A stretch of DNA of 40,099 nucleotides from Pseudomonas sp. CM27. Its GTDB lineage: Bacteria > Pseudomonadota > Gammaproteobacteria > Pseudomonadales > Pseudomonadaceae. Of the stretch, positions 22,371 through 31,711 are shown piece after piece. Position 1 is the stretch's first letter, and every line of letters starts with the position of its first letter. The DNA lies in assembly GCF_013179515.1 (NCBI RefSeq), contig NZ_JABMCN010000013.1:1-40099 (forward strand), written 5' to 3'. The translations under genes and the position numbers were made by a program. Below the pieces are notes generated by a model. It did not search any database. It was not told the DNA's origin and saw only the letters and a list, made by a program, of their open reading frames with translations.

Positions 22371-23330
22371 ATGCAAACCCAAAACAGATCCACCTTCTTC
22401 GACATCACCAGCGAACAGGGCCTGCTACGCACCTCGATCGCCGTCACGCTGTTCATCGCCACCATCGGCATCGGCTTCGGCATCGCCTCCGGCTCTTTCT
22501 CGATTGTGTTCGACGGTGTCTACTCACTGGTCGACGCGAGCATGAGCGGGTTGTCACTGGTGGTCGTCAAACTGATCACCTCGCACACCACCAGCGTGCA
22601 GATGTCGCGCAAGCTGCGCGAGCGCTTCACCATGGGCTTCTGGCACCTGGAGCCGATGGTGCTGGCACTCAACGGCATACTGCTCAGTGGGGTGGCCATC
22701 TACGCGCTGATCAACGCCGTCGGCAGCCTGTTGCAAGGCGGCCGTCATCTTGAATTCGGCATTGCCATGGTCTACGCGGTGCTGACCGTGATCGCCTGCG
22801 TGACCATCGCCGTTGTGGAGGCCCGCGCCAACCGCAAGCTGCAGTCGGACTTCGTGCGCATGGACGTCAAGGGCTGGGTGATGTCGGCCAGCATCACCGC
22901 AGCGCTGTTGATCGCCTTCTGCTTTGGCTACGCGGTGCAGGGGACGTCGCTGGAATGGGTGTCACCGTACATCGACCCGGCAGTGCTGGCGCTGGTGTGC
23001 CTGGTGATCGTGCCGTTGCCGATGTCTGTGGTGCGCCAAGCGCTGTCGGAAATATTCCTGGTCACCCCAGGCGACTTGAGACTGCACGTGGATGAGGTCG
23101 CCAAGGACTTCGTGGCCCGCCACGGACTGCAGTCCTACCGTGCCTACGTGGCCAAGGTCGGGCGGTCGCGGGAAATCGAGCTGTATTTCATCGTGCCAAA
23201 GGCCATGGGCGCGAAAACCATCGATGAGTGGGATGCCTGGCGGAACGAGATTGGTGATGCGGTGGGCGGTGAAGGGCCGGACCGTTGGCTGACAGTGGTG
23301 TTTACTGGCGACCCGGAGTGGGCTGAATAA
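22371..23330 (+). CDS. Cation diffusion facilitator family transporter (atypical site)
   Basis: The 319-residue protein has six hydrophobic segments and a C-terminal cytoplasmic domain (GLQSYRAYVAKVGRSREIEL), as in CDF exporters. The TM2 motif reads FDGVYSLVDA, with Asp55 at a canonical position but Tyr51 where the other metal-binding Asp is expected. The TM5 motif reads RMDVKGWVMS instead of HxxxD. This fits a divergent CDF subgroup (COG3965-like) whose substrate I cannot name. The GFWHLEP stretch matches the conserved loop after TM2. The start ATG 22371 has no strong ribosome site (the base run before it is ACAATTT). Confidence 0.84.
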   Translation: MQTQNRSTFFDITSEQGLLRTSIAVTLFIATIGIGFGIASGSFSIVFDGVYSLVDASMSGLSLVVVKLITSHTTSVQMSRKLRERFTMGFWHLEPMVLALNGILLSGVAIYALINAVGSLLQGGRHLEFGIAMVYAVLTVIACVTIAVVEARANRKLQSDFVRMDVKGWVMSASITAALLIAFCFGYAVQGTSLEWVSPYIDPAVLALVCLVIVPLPMSVVRQALSEIFLVTPGDLRLHVDEVAKDFVARHGLQSYRAYVAKVGRSREIELYFIVPKAMGAKTIDEWDAWRNEIGDAVGGEGPDRWLTVVFTGDPEWAE

Positions 23331-23332
23331 GC

Positions 23333-23436
23333 GGGGGCGCTTTGCGCCCCATTCGCCGGCAAGCCAGCTCCCACAGGTACAGCGTGGGGCTTGGCCTGGA
23401 TGCATCCTGTGGGAGCTGGCTTGCCGGCGATGAGGG
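23333..23436. repeat. REP palindrome pair (GCCGGCAAGCCAGC class)
   Basis: Inverted units at about 23333-23377 and 23406-23436 share TTCGCCGGCAAGCCAGCTCC and CCCACAGG. It begins three bases after the CDF stop codon. Confidence 0.92.
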
Positions 23437-23457
23437 CATTACAGAAAAAGGAAAACG

Positions 23458-23491
23458 AAAAAGCCCGCGACCATTTCTGGTAGCGGGCTTT
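23458..23491 (-). terminator. Intrinsic terminator of tRNA-Lys
   Basis: On the minus strand AAAGCCCGC (23483-23491 read in reverse) pairs with GCGGGCTTT (23460-23468), followed by further T. It lies 14 bases beyond the tRNA-Lys 3' end. Confidence 0.85.
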
Positions 23492-23504
23492 GACGTACTG
23501 CGTA

Positions 23505-23580
23505 TGGTGGGTCGTGTAGGATTCGAACCTACGACCAATTGGTTAAAAGCCAACTGCTCTACCAACTGAGCTAACGACCC
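23505..23580 (-). tRNA. tRNA-Lys (anticodon TTT)
   Basis: The 76-base gene on the minus strand starts GGGTCGTTAGCTCAGTTGG and ends ACGACCCACCA with encoded CCA. The anticodon loop is CTTTTAA with TTT at 23545-23547. The T-arm GTAGGTTCGAATCCTAC is regular. Its own promoter and terminator flank it. Confidence 0.97.
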
Positions 23581-23594
23581 ATTTGATGGCGCGT

Positions 23595-23622
23595 ATAATA
23601 CTGATTTCTAACGAAAAATCAA
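23595..23622 (-). promoter_or_regulatory. Promoter of tRNA-Lys
   Basis: On the minus strand TTGATT (23617-23622) and TATTAT (23595-23600) have a 16-base spacer; the -10 ends 14 bases before the mature tRNA. Confidence 0.6.
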
Positions 23623-23640
23623 TACTCCATCAGAATTTTT

Positions 23641-24315
23641 TCAAAAATAGCGCGTCGGGTCCTCTACCCCGGCGGCCTTGAAGCCGTCAGCGCGCAGGCG
23701 GCAGCTGTCGCATTTGCCACAGGCACGGCCATCGTCATCGGCCTGGTAGCAAGACACGGTCAAACTGTAGTCCACACCACGGGCCATGCCGGCCTGCACA
23801 ATCTGCGCCTTGCTCAGGTTCTGCAGCGGCGCTTGGATACGGAAGCCCTGCCCCTCTACACCCGCCTTGGTCGCCAGGTTGGCCATGCGCTCGAAGGCTT
23901 CGACGAACTCGGGGCGGCAATCCGGGTAACCGGAATAGTCCACGGCATTGACGCCAATGAAGATGTCGCGGGCTTCCAGCACTTCTGCCCAGCCCAGGGC
24001 CAGCGACAGGAACACGGTGTTACGCGCCGGCACGTAGGTGACCGGGATGCCTTCGCCCAGGGTTTCCGGCACGTCGATGCTGCTGTCGGTCAACGCCGAG
24101 CCACCAATGCCGTCCAGGTTCAGGCCAATGACCTTGTGCTCGACCACACCCTGGTCGCGAGCAACGCGGGCAGCAGCATTCAGCTCGGCGCGGTGGCGCT
24201 GGCCGTAGTCGAAACTCATGGTGTAGCAGCTGTAGCCTTCGGCCTTGGCCATGGCGACCACCGTGGCCGAATCCAGGCCACCGGACAACAGGATTACTGC
24301 GCGCTTCTCAGTCAT
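23641..24315 (-). CDS. queC: 7-cyano-7-deazaguanine synthase
   Basis: QueC makes preQ0 from carboxy-deazaguanine, ammonia and ATP in queuosine synthesis. The 224-residue protein has the PP-loop ATPase motif [12 protein letters not shown] near the N-terminus and the zinc-binding cysteines in the C-terminal [39 protein letters not shown] and [14 protein letters not shown] are further family features. ATG 24315 with GAGGAG seven bases upstream is preferred over an in-frame start five codons earlier. It follows queE with 15 bases between, so the two are cotranscribed. Confidence 0.95.
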   Translation of the reverse strand: MTEKRAVILLSGGLDSATVVAMAKAEGYSCYTMSFDYGQRHRAELNAAARVARDQGVVEHKVIGLNLDGIGGSALTDSSIDVPETLGEGIPVTYVPARNTVFLSLALGWAEVLEARDIFIGVNAVDYSGYPDCRPEFVEAFERMANLATKAGVEGQGFRIQAPLQNLSKAQIVQAGMARGVDYSLTVSCYQADDDGRACGKCDSCRLRADGFKAAGVEDPTRYF

Positions 24316-24330
24316 GTTCTTGCTCCTCAA

Positions 24331-24978
24331 TCAACGTCCGGGTTCGTCGTTCCACAGCAGCTTGTGCAACTGCAGCTGGAAGCGTACGGGCAGGTTGTCG
24401 GCAACGATCCAGTCTGCCAGGTGACTGGCGTTGACCTGGTGGTGGCTAGGCGAGAACAGCACCTCGCCGGCACGCTCGGCCAGGTTGTACTGGATCAGCT
24501 TGGATACCGCCCAGTCGTAGTCCTCACGCGAACAGATGACGAACTTGACCTGATCGTTACGGGTCAGGTGTTCGATGTTCTGGTAAAGGTTACGGTGCGA
24601 CTCTTCGGAGCCCGGGGTTTTCAGGTCGACTACGCGGCTGACGCGGGTATCGGTACCGGATATATCCAGGGCACCGCTGGTTTCCAGCGACACCTCATAG
24701 CCGGCGTCACACAGGCGCTGCAGCAACGGCAAGGCGTTGGGCTGTGCCAAGGGCTCGCCACCGGTGACGCATACGTAGCGCGGCTTGAAGCCGGCAACCT
24801 GCTCAAGGATCGAATCGAGGGTACGAATGGTGCCGCCGCTGAACGCGTAGGCACTGTCGCAGTACTGGCAGCGCAGGGGGCAACCGGTGAGGCGCACGAA
24901 TACCGTGGGCAGCCCGGCCGTTCGCGTTTCACCCTGCAACGAGTAAAAGACTTCGGTGATGCGTAATGTGTCTTGCAT
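24331..24978 (-). CDS. queE: 7-carboxy-7-deazaguanine synthase (radical SAM)
   Basis: QueE rearranges carboxy-tetrahydropterin to 7-carboxy-7-deazaguanine using radical SAM chemistry. The 215-residue protein has the cluster motif TGCPLRCQYCDSAYA with Cys33, Cys37 and Cys40. FYSLQGETRTAGLPTVFVRL precedes it and CVTGGEPLAQP provides the SAM-binding GGE motif. The start at ATG 24978 follows CCTCGGGCGATC; a longer in-frame start has no family support. A terminator separates it from cpoB upstream, but readthrough is possible since cpoB-queE-queC order is usual in Pseudomonas. Confidence 0.94.
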   Translation of the reverse strand: MQDTLRITEVFYSLQGETRTAGLPTVFVRLTGCPLRCQYCDSAYAFSGGTIRTLDSILEQVAGFKPRYVCVTGGEPLAQPNALPLLQRLCDAGYEVSLETSGALDISGTDTRVSRVVDLKTPGSEESHRNLYQNIEHLTRNDQVKFVICSREDYDWAVSKLIQYNLAERAGEVLFSPSHHQVNASHLADWIVADNLPVRFQLQLHKLLWNDEPGR

Positions 24979-25094
24979 GATCGCCTCGGGCGTGACAGCT
25001 AAACAGGCTGCCCGCCTCCTCAGGCACTGCCGCGGACTCGACAAAGCGTTATCCGCAACAGCGTGTTTACGAAAAAAGGGCACTGATTCTAACG

Positions 25095-25120
25095 AAAAAA
25101 CCCGCGACAAGCGCGGGTTT
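25095..25120 (-). terminator. Intrinsic terminator after cpoB
   Basis: On the minus strand AAACCCGCG and CGCGGGTTT form a stem with a short CTTGT loop, followed by a T run (25095-25100 as A on the plus strand). It closes the tol-pal-cpoB transcript. Confidence 0.88.
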
Positions 25121-25137
25121 CTTACCAACAGTACAAC

Positions 25138-25944
25138 TTAGAGCTTTTGCAGGTCGCGTTGCGCCAGTTGCGCGGCAGAGGTGCCGGGGTACTGGGTGAT
25201 GACCTGCTGCAGGATGCCCTTGACCTTGTCGGTGTGGCCCATGCGGCGCTCGACGTCGGCCAGCTTGTACAGCGAATCTGGCACCTTGCTGTGCTTCGGG
25301 TACTTCTGGCTGACCTGGGCAAACGCCTGGCTGGCCCCTGGCAGATCACCCTTGGCCAGGTTCACCTCACCCAACCAGTACTGGGCATTGCCGGCGTACT
25401 GGCTGTTGGGGTACTTGCGCAGGAAGGCGTTGAACGCCTGGCTGGCCTTGTCGAAGTCCTTCTGCTTGATCAGGTCGAAAGCAGCATCGTAGTAGAGCTT
25501 TTCCTTCGCCGGATCACCGGGCTCGCTACTGGCGGCCGGTTGTTGCGCAGCAGCACCGGCTGCTGCACCCGGGGCGGCATTGGAAGCACCACCACCGGAG
25601 GAATTGTCAGGGGTCGCGGCAGGTGCGGCGCCACTGTTGATGCGACGGTCCAGGTCCTGGTATCGCTCCAGGTTTTCCTGCTTCATGCGCGACACATCGT
25701 TTTGCAGCTCTTCGATGATGCCTTGCTGGCGGGAAAGCTGGTCCTGCATCTGTTGCAGCTGCATGAACAGCTGGCCCTGTGCAGAGGCAGGGGCCGAAGC
25801 CCCTGCCCCGGCATAGGCGCCGCTCGTGCCATAACCCGCAGGCGGATAACTGCCAGCGTTGTCATCTACTACAGGGATCTCAGCCCAGGCCGCAAGCGGC
25901 AGGCTGAGTGCGAGGACGGTTACTACACGGCGGCACATACGCAT
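25138..25944 (-). CDS. cpoB: Cell division coordinator CpoB (YbgF)
   Basis: CpoB couples the Tol-Pal machine to peptidoglycan synthesis during division. The 268-residue protein has a signal peptide (MRMCRRVVTVLALSLPLAAW, cleaved near Ala21). A trimerising coiled coil follows (about 55-98, QLFMQLQQMQDQLSRQQGII onwards), then an Ala/Pro/Ser-rich linker. Three TPR repeats start near residue 148 (EKLYYDAAFDLIKQKDFDKA, then YAGNAQYWLGEVNLAKGDLP). It is the last gene of the tol-pal cluster, six bases after pal, with a strong terminator downstream. Confidence 0.94.
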   Translation of the reverse strand: MRMCRRVVTVLALSLPLAAWAEIPVVDDNAGSYPPAGYGTSGAYAGAGASAPASAQGQLFMQLQQMQDQLSRQQGIIEELQNDVSRMKQENLERYQDLDRRINSGAAPAATPDNSSGGGASNAAPGAAAGAAAQQPAASSEPGDPAKEKLYYDAAFDLIKQKDFDKASQAFNAFLRKYPNSQYAGNAQYWLGEVNLAKGDLPGASQAFAQVSQKYPKHSKVPDSLYKLADVERRMGHTDKVKGILQQVITQYPGTSAAQLAQRDLQKL

Positions 25945-25950
25945 AAGAAC

Positions 25951-26451
25951 TTACTTACGCAGTTCTACGCGGCGGTTCTGAGCCCAGGATTGCTCGTCGT
26001 TGCCAGTGGCAACAGGACGCTCTTCACCGTAGGAGACCAGTTCCAGCTGAGCAGGGGAAACGCCCTGCAGAACCAGGTAGCGCTGAACGGCCTTGGCACG
26101 ACGCTCACCCAGAGCCATGTTGTACTCGCGGGTGCCGCGCTCGTCGGTGTTGCCTTCCAGAACAACACGGTTGCCGTTGGACTTCAGGTCCTTGGCGTGA
26201 ACGTCCAGAGCGCGCATGGCTTCTGGCTTCAGGTCCGAGCTGTCGTATTCGAAGTAGAAGGTGGTGATTGCGCGCAGGGCGGCTTCTTCGCTCAGGGAAC
26301 CGTCAACGGCGCCGGTGTTTGCACCGTAGCCAGCGTTCGGATCGACAGCAGCGCCTTCACCAGCGTTGTCGCCGCCCTTCGAGGAGCAACCTACAGCTAC
26401 AGCCATGGCCAGAGCCAGCGCAGCGAATTTACCAAACTTCAGCATTTCCAT
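25951..26451 (-). CDS. pal: Peptidoglycan-associated lipoprotein Pal (OprL)
   Basis: Pal anchors the outer membrane to peptidoglycan and receives force from TolB/TolA. The 166-residue precursor has the lipoprotein signal [20 protein letters not shown] with lipidated Cys22 (VGCSS). A Gly/Ala linker and an OmpA-like domain follow, with the peptidoglycan-binding stretch [20 protein letters not shown] and SYGEERPVA. In Pseudomonas it is named OprL. The start ATG 26451 has AGGAG seven bases upstream; another ATG two codons later is possible. It lies 54 bases after tolB. Confidence 0.97.
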   Translation of the reverse strand: MEMLKFGKFAALALAMAVAVGCSSKGGDNAGEGAAVDPNAGYGANTGAVDGSLSEEAALRAITTFYFEYDSSDLKPEAMRALDVHAKDLKSNGNRVVLEGNTDERGTREYNMALGERRAKAVQRYLVLQGVSPAQLELVSYGEERPVATGNDEQSWAQNRRVELRK

Positions 26452-26505
26452 CGTGAAACTCCTAATGAAACCCCAGTGTGTTAAGCAAAACGTATTACGC
26501 CGCAA

Positions 26506-27807
26506 TCAGTTCAGGTAAGGGGACCAGGACGGTTCTCTGACTTCGCCTTGAGCGGTAGGAAGTGGGAGCCTCACGCGGCCATTAAGCGACACGAGCATCA
26601 AGACTCCCCGGCCCTGCTGGCGGGTGGCGTAGATTAGCATGGTGCCGTTTGGCGCAACAGTGGGAGACTCGTCAAGACTTGTTTCCGAGAGAATCTTTAC
26701 ACTTCCACGTTGCAAGTCTTGTGCCGCGACTTTGAAGTTGGTGAAACCCTGTTGGCGATGGATCATCACCAAGGTCTTCTCATCTGCGGAAAGTTTCGGG
26801 TTGGCGTTGTAGTTACCAACGAAGGTGACACGTTCTGCACCGCCACCGCTAACCGACTGCTTGTAGATTTGCGGCTTGCCGCCACGGTCGGAGGTGAAGT
26901 ACAGGGTGTTGCCATCCTTGCCCCAGAACGGCTCGGTATTGATACCCGGGCCTGCAGTAACACGGCTGATCTGGCGCGACGCCACGTTCATCACGTAGAT
27001 GTCCGGGTTGCCGTCCTTGGACAGCACGAACGCCAGGCGCGAACCGTCTGGCGACCAGGCTGGCGCGCCGTTCAGGCCTTCGAAGTTGGTCACCTGCTCG
27101 CGGCGGCCGGTATCGATGTTCTGCACGAAGATGCGCGGGCGCTTCTGCTCGAACGAAACATAGGCGATACGCTTGCCATCCGGCGCAAAGCGCGGCGACA
27201 GGATCGGCTCACGCGACTGCAGCAGGGTCACCGCACGCGCACCGTCGTAGTCCGAACGCTGCAGGGTGTAGCGGGTGTTGTTGGTGGAAAAACGCTCGGC
27301 CGTCACGTACAGCATACGGGTGGAGAACGCACCCTTGATGCCGGTGAGCTTCTCGAACGACTGATCGGCAATGTAGTGCGCCATGTCGCGCAACTGGTCG
27401 GTGCTGCCGGCCACGCTGCCGGTCAGCACTTGCTGCTCGGTGGCGACGTTGAACAGCGCGTACTGCACCTGCAGGCGACCGCCCGACGGCACGATGCTGC
27501 CGACCATCACGTACTGGGCACCCAGCGCTTTCCAGTCACGGAAGATGACTTCGCTGGCCTGCGACGGCTGGCTGATCATGTTCTGCTTCGGGATCGGCGA
27601 GTAATAGCCGGAATTGCGCAGGTCGTTGCTGATGATGTCAGCCATGTCCTCGGGCAGCACGCTGCCGCCCTGCAGGCCGAACGGCACTACCGCAATGGGT
27701 GTGGCCCGGTCGCTGCCGCTGGTGACCAGGATGTTCTTTTCCTCTGCCACCGCCATGCCTGCCACGCAGCAGAGCATGACCAGCAGTCCTCTCAGACGTT
27801 TAATCAC
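26506..27807 (-). CDS. tolB: Tol-Pal periplasmic protein TolB
   Basis: TolB links Pal with TolA and is released and recycled by the Tol motor. The 433-residue precursor has a signal peptide ([20 protein letters not shown], cleaved after AVA). An N-terminal alpha/beta domain follows (about 22-165, with [11 protein letters not shown]), then a six-bladed beta-propeller of PD40 repeats such as [34 protein letters not shown] and [19 protein letters not shown]. Its start overlaps the tolA stop by four bases. Confidence 0.97.
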   Translation of the reverse strand: MIKRLRGLLVMLCCVAGMAVAEEKNILVTSGSDRATPIAVVPFGLQGGSVLPEDMADIISNDLRNSGYYSPIPKQNMISQPSQASEVIFRDWKALGAQYVMVGSIVPSGGRLQVQYALFNVATEQQVLTGSVAGSTDQLRDMAHYIADQSFEKLTGIKGAFSTRMLYVTAERFSTNNTRYTLQRSDYDGARAVTLLQSREPILSPRFAPDGKRIAYVSFEQKRPRIFVQNIDTGRREQVTNFEGLNGAPAWSPDGSRLAFVLSKDGNPDIYVMNVASRQISRVTAGPGINTEPFWGKDGNTLYFTSDRGGKPQIYKQSVSGGGAERVTFVGNYNANPKLSADEKTLVMIHRQQGFTNFKVAAQDLQRGSVKILSETSLDESPTVAPNGTMLIYATRQQGRGVLMLVSLNGRVRLPLPTAQGEVREPSWSPYLN

Positions 27808-28922
27808 AACGCTAGATCCTCAGGTGTAAATGTCATCTTGAACGAGCGATAACGGTTGAAATCGCTCGGCTTCATACCCTGCATCTCGGTCAGACGACCA
27901 ATGTTCTTCACCGCAGCCACCGCCGAACTGTCATACGGGCCGTCCCCACTGGAACGGGACACGCTGACACTGGTGATGGTGCCGTCCGGCAACATGCTGA
28001 CCTGCAGGGTCACCGTCATGCCCTTGCGCGCGGAAGGCGGACGCGCCCAACCCTCGGCCGCGCGCATACGGATCAAGTCGTCGAAGTCGCCGGCCACCTG
28101 GTCACCCTGCTCGTCGGCCAGGGCCTGCTGGCGCTCGGTAGTGTCGGACAACAGCTCGGCCAGGGCCTGGGCTTTCTTGTCTTCTGCCGCCTTGCGAGCC
28201 GCTTCCTGTGCCTTCTTCTTCTGGGCATCTGCAGCGGCCTTCTTCTTGGCCTCTTCAGCTGCCTTCTTCTTCGCATCCTCGGCCGCCGCTTTTTTCTTGG
28301 CGTCCTCGGCTGCTTTTTTCTTGGCCTCTTCGGCTGCCTTTTTCTTGGCATCCTCGGCAGCTTGCTTCTTCGCCTCTTCAGCGGCCGATTTCTTGGCCTC
28401 TTCTTCGGCTTGCTTCTTGGCTTCGTCCTCGGCCTTCTTCTTGGCGATGTCGGCCTGCTGTTTCTCGGCGGCTTTCTTCGCTTCGTCGGCCTTCTTGGCT
28501 TCGGCGGTTTTCTTGGCCTCTGCAGCCTTGGCGGCGTCGGCGGCCTTGGCGGCGTCCTCGGCTTTTTTCGCTTCGGCGGCTTCTCGAGCCTCTTCGGCCT
28601 TTTGAGCTGCGTCGGCCTTCTTTTGTTCCGCGGCCTTCACGGCCTCCTGCTCAACCTTTTTCTGTTCCAGCTGCTCGACTTCGGTCTGGCGCGAAGCGGT
28701 TTTCTTCGCTTCCCCGGCAATCTTCTGATTGGTCTGGGTAGTCGCCTGGCTCTTGGACTTGAGCTGGTACAGGGTAGCTTGAACAATCGGCTTGGACGGC
28801 GGCAGTTCAGGGGTCATGGCAAAACTGACGAACAGCATGGCGAACACCAGCACATGCAGGCCGATGGCCCAGACACTGGGCCAGAAGTAGCTTTCCGAGG
28901 CGGATGGCTCTCGCTGTTGCAT
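27804..28922 (-). CDS. tolA: Tol-Pal inner-membrane protein TolA
   Basis: TolA spans from the inner membrane across the periplasm to TolB/Pal. The 372-residue protein has a short cytoplasmic start, one membrane helix ([20 protein letters not shown], about 16-35) and a very long Ala/Lys/Glu-rich helix (about 75-255, repeats of [16 protein letters not shown]). The C-terminal globular domain (about 270-372) holds [19 protein letters not shown]. The helical repeat is also visible in the DNA as a 28200-28620 near-repeat tract. Its start overlaps the tolR stop by one base and its end overlaps tolB by four. Confidence 0.95.
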   Translation of the reverse strand: MQQREPSASESYFWPSVWAIGLHVLVFAMLFVSFAMTPELPPSKPIVQATLYQLKSKSQATTQTNQKIAGEAKKTASRQTEVEQLEQKKVEQEAVKAAEQKKADAAQKAEEAREAAEAKKAEDAAKAADAAKAAEAKKTAEAKKADEAKKAAEKQQADIAKKKAEDEAKKQAEEEAKKSAAEEAKKQAAEDAKKKAAEEAKKKAAEDAKKKAAAEDAKKKAAEEAKKKAAADAQKKKAQEAARKAAEDKKAQALAELLSDTTERQQALADEQGDQVAGDFDDLIRMRAAEGWARPPSARKGMTVTLQVSMLPDGTITSVSVSRSSGDGPYDSSAVAAVKNIGRLTEMQGMKPSDFNRYRSFKMTFTPEDLAL

Positions 28923-29374
28923 CAGGGCGCCTCGGTAATCAGGCCAACGTTACCGACACCGGCCTTCTGCAACCCGCCCATGGCGCCCATCACGGCGCCG
29001 TAGTCGACAGCCTTGTCGCCACGAATGAAGACCTGGGTCTGCTTGCCCTGGTCACGGCCGGCAGCAATGATCTTGGTCACTGCGTTGGTCATGTCGGGCA
29101 AGGTCATGGCCTTGTCCATCTGCTTGTCGGTGTCGACTTCGCTGCCGAGGTTCCAGTAGTAGGTCTTGTCGGCCTTGATCGAGATGGTGAGGATCTGGAC
29201 GTTGTTGTCCTGCGGCAAGGCTTCACTGGAAACCTTGGGCAGGTCGACCTTCACGCCCTGGTTGAGCATGGGCGCAGTCACCATGAAGATGACCAGCAGC
29301 ACCAGCATCACGTCGATGTAGGGCACCACGTTCATCTCGGCGACGGGCTTGCGTTTGTGGCGAACTCGGGCCAT
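28922..29374 (-). CDS. tolR: Tol-Pal protein TolR (ExbD family)
   Basis: TolR works with TolQ as a proton-driven motor that energises TolA. The 150-residue protein has a basic cytoplasmic start (MARVRHKRKP), one membrane helix with the proton-channel Asp21 (VVPYIDVMLVLLVIFMVTAP), and a periplasmic ExbD-like domain. It sits 14 bases after tolQ and touches tolA. Confidence 0.96.
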   Translation of the reverse strand: MARVRHKRKPVAEMNVVPYIDVMLVLLVIFMVTAPMLNQGVKVDLPKVSSEALPQDNNVQILTISIKADKTYYWNLGSEVDTDKQMDKAMTLPDMTNAVTKIIAAGRDQGKQTQVFIRGDKAVDYGAVMGAMGGLQKAGVGNVGLITEAP

Positions 29375-29388
29375 GGGCTTCTACCTGA

Positions 29389-30084
29389 TTACTCTTCGCT
29401 GGTGTGCACTTTACGGTGCAGGATCGCCTGGAACTCGTCGGCGAAGGTGTAGTAACGACCGATCAGCACTTCGCTGCGCGCGGCAAACCGGTTGTAGGCG
29501 ATGACGGCCGGGATTGCCGCGAACAGGCCGATGGCGGTGGCAATCAGCGCTTCGGCGATACCCGGGGCAACAGTGGCCAGGGTGGCCTGCTGGGCGCTGG
29601 CCAGGCCGCGGAAGGAGTTCATGATGCCCCACACGGTACCGAACAGGCCGATGTACGGGCTGGTGGAACCGACAGTGGCCAGGAACGGCAGGCTCTGCTC
29701 GAGTTTTTCTTCCTCGCGCGAGATGGCTACGCGCATGGCACGGCCAACGCCTTCCATGACCGCGTCAGGGTCGACGCCCGGCTGTTGACGCAGGCGCGAA
29801 AACTCCTTGAAACCGGCACGGAAGACCTGCTCCACGCCGGAATCCGGGTCTGGGTTGCTGCCTGCCTGGCGGTACAGCTTGGACAGGTCGATACCCGACC
29901 AGAAGCGCTCCTCGAAGGCATCCAGCGCACGACGACCGGCGCGCAGCATGGTGCTGCGCTGGAAGATCATGATCCATGAAGTGACCGAGGCGGCCACAAG
30001 GATCAGCATTACCAGCTGTACCACCACGCTGGCATTGCTGACCAGACTCCACATGGAGGTATGGTCGACGACGTTAGCTTCCAC
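29389..30084 (-). CDS. tolQ: Tol-Pal protein TolQ (MotA/TolQ/ExbB family)
   Basis: TolQ forms the pentameric proton channel with TolR. The 231-residue protein has three membrane segments: VVQLVMLILVAASVTSWIMI (about 22-41), a pair around STSPYIGLFGTVWGIMNSFR and GIAEALIATAIGLFAAIPAV, with the conserved GLFGTVWGI motif. The long cytoplasmic loop between TM1 and TM2 is present. The start is two bases after the ybgC stop, so the genes are coupled. Confidence 0.97.
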   Translation of the reverse strand: MEANVVDHTSMWSLVSNASVVVQLVMLILVAASVTSWIMIFQRSTMLRAGRRALDAFEERFWSGIDLSKLYRQAGSNPDPDSGVEQVFRAGFKEFSRLRQQPGVDPDAVMEGVGRAMRVAISREEEKLEQSLPFLATVGSTSPYIGLFGTVWGIMNSFRGLASAQQATLATVAPGIAEALIATAIGLFAAIPAVIAYNRFAARSEVLIGRYYTFADEFQAILHRKVHTSEE

Positions 30085-30086
30085 GC

Positions 30087-30539
30087 TTATTCTCCTGCAT
30101 TCGATTGATTACCCGAGCCGTCCGCCGCAAAGGCGTGGCGCAGCTGGGGGGGTATGGCTCGGGGTTTGAAAGTGTCGGCGCGCACCGCGGCCACCAGGAA
30201 CTGCCCTTCGCAGAGCAGCGTTTCATCCTTTTCCCGCCAGACCTGCTGCACGAAACGCAGGCTGGCGCGATTGAGTTCAAGTACTTGCGCCGTCACCCGC
30301 AATTCGTCGTCCAGCCGCGCCGGCGCGTGGTAGCGCGCCTCGCTGGAGTGGACCACGAACAACAGGTTGTCGTCGGCCAGTTGCGACTGGGAAAACCCCA
30401 GCTGCCGCAGGCGTTCGGTGCGCGCGCGCTCCATGAATTTCAGGTAGTTGACGTAATACACCACGCCACCGGCATCGGTATCTTCGTAATAGACGCGACA
30501 ACGGTGTGCGAACGGTTCCAGGCCATTTTGCGCGCGCAT
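30087..30539 (-). CDS. ybgC: Tol-Pal-associated acyl-CoA thioesterase YbgC
   Basis: YbgC is a hotdog-fold thioesterase found with tol genes; in other bacteria it acts on short-chain acyl-CoA or acyl-ACP. The 150-residue protein has the active-site motif [17 protein letters not shown] with Asp22. [17 protein letters not shown] and the strand set ending in [20 protein letters not shown] complete the fold. It lies directly in front of tolQ. The start ATG 30539 lies 125 bases after the ruvB stop. Confidence 0.94.
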   Translation of the reverse strand: MRAQNGLEPFAHRCRVYYEDTDAGGVVYYVNYLKFMERARTERLRQLGFSQSQLADDNLLFVVHSSEARYHAPARLDDELRVTAQVLELNRASLRFVQQVWREKDETLLCEGQFLVAAVRADTFKPRAIPPQLRHAFAADGSGNQSNAGE

Positions 30540-30664
30540 ACTCTAGTGCTTACTCCTCGGCTTGCCAATCCGCTGTGGCAACTGTTTTTTCTTCATTAAT
30601 GTCTTATTGCCAGCGCACCCTCGGCATGCCAGCGGTAGGACCACGAAAAGTCGGTTTTGATCTG

Positions 30665-31711
30665 TCATTCATCGCCTGGCTGGGAAAAATCACCACCCTC
30701 CCCCAGGCGCCCGGGAATATTCAGGCCAAAGTGCAGGTAGGCGTGCCGGGTGACCACTCGGCCCCGGGGCGTGCGCATGATATAGCCTTGCTGGATGAGG
30801 TAGGGCTCGAGCACGTCCTCGATGGTGTGGCGCTCTTCGCTGATGGCCGCAGCCAGGTTGTCCACGCCTACCGGGCCGCCGTCGAACTTCTCGATCATGG
30901 TCAGCAGCAGGCGCCGGTCGGAATGGTCGAAGCCGCGCTCGTCGACGTCCAGCAGGTTGAGCGCCATGTCGGCCACCGCCTTGGTGATCTCGCCCTTGCC
31001 ACGCACCTCGGCGTAGTCACGCACACGTCGCAGCAGGCGGTTGGCGATACGCGGGGTGCCACGGGCACGTCGGGCGATTTCATAGGCGCCAAGGTCTTCG
31101 ATGACCAGGCCAAGAATGCTGGCCGAACGGCTGACGATGGTGGCCAGGTCCTTGTCGCTGTAGAACTCCAGGCGCTGGACGATCCCGAAACGGTCGCGCA
31201 GCGGGTTGGTCAGCATGCCGGCCCGGGTGGTGGCCCCGACCAAAGTGAATGGTGGCAGGTCGAGCTTGATCGACCGGGCCGCCGGCCCTTCGCCGATCAT
31301 GATGTCGAGCTGGAAGTCTTCCATGGCCGGGTACAACACCTCTTCGACGACCGGCGACAACCGGTGGATTTCGTCGATGAACAGCACATCGTGCGGTTCG
31401 AGGTTGGTCAGCATGGCCGCCAGGTCGCCCGGGCGCTCGAGGATCGGCCCGGAGGTGCTTTTGACCGACACGCCCATTTCGTGGGCGATGATGTTGGCCA
31501 GGGTGGTCTTGCCCAGACCGGGCGGGCCGAAGATCAGCGTGTGATCGAGCGACTCGCTGCGACCGCGGGCGGCCTGGATGAACAGCGCCATCTGCTCGCG
31601 CACCACTGGCTGGCCGATGTATTCGTCCAGCCGCAGCGGGCGTATCGCACGGTCCTGGACTTCTTCACGGTCGCGGCCACTGGCGGCGATCAGGCGGTCG
31701 GCTTCGATCAC
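30665..31711 (-). CDS. ruvB: Holliday junction helicase RuvB
   Basis: RuvB is the AAA+ hexamer that, with RuvA, drives branch migration of Holliday junctions. The 348-residue protein has Walker [13 protein letters not shown] (61-72) and Walker [11 protein letters not shown] (Asp113-Glu114), the sensor region [10 protein letters not shown], an arginine-finger region [15 protein letters not shown], and a C-terminal winged helix. ATG 31711 overlaps the ruvA stop by four bases. Part of ruvC-ruvA-ruvB. Confidence 0.97.
   Translation of the reverse strand: MIEADRLIAASGRDREEVQDRAIRPLRLDEYIGQPVVREQMALFIQAARGRSESLDHTLIFGPPGLGKTTLANIIAHEMGVSVKSTSGPILERPGDLAAMLTNLEPHDVLFIDEIHRLSPVVEEVLYPAMEDFQLDIMIGEGPAARSIKLDLPPFTLVGATTRAGMLTNPLRDRFGIVQRLEFYSDKDLATIVSRSASILGLVIEDLGAYEIARRARGTPRIANRLLRRVRDYAEVRGKGEITKAVADMALNLLDVDERGFDHSDRRLLLTMIEKFDGGPVGVDNLAAAISEERHTIEDVLEPYLIQQGYIMRTPRGRVVTRHAYLHFGLNIPGRLGEGGDFSQPGDE

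Noticed and set aside
20636-22483. A 615-codon minus-strand frame opposite the chemoreceptor
   Set aside because: It mirrors the conserved MCP coding sequence and contains no domain.
28200-28620. Tandem repeat tract that could be a CRISPR or satellite array
   Set aside because: It encodes the Ala/Lys/Glu coiled coil of TolA in frame; units vary and have no spacers.
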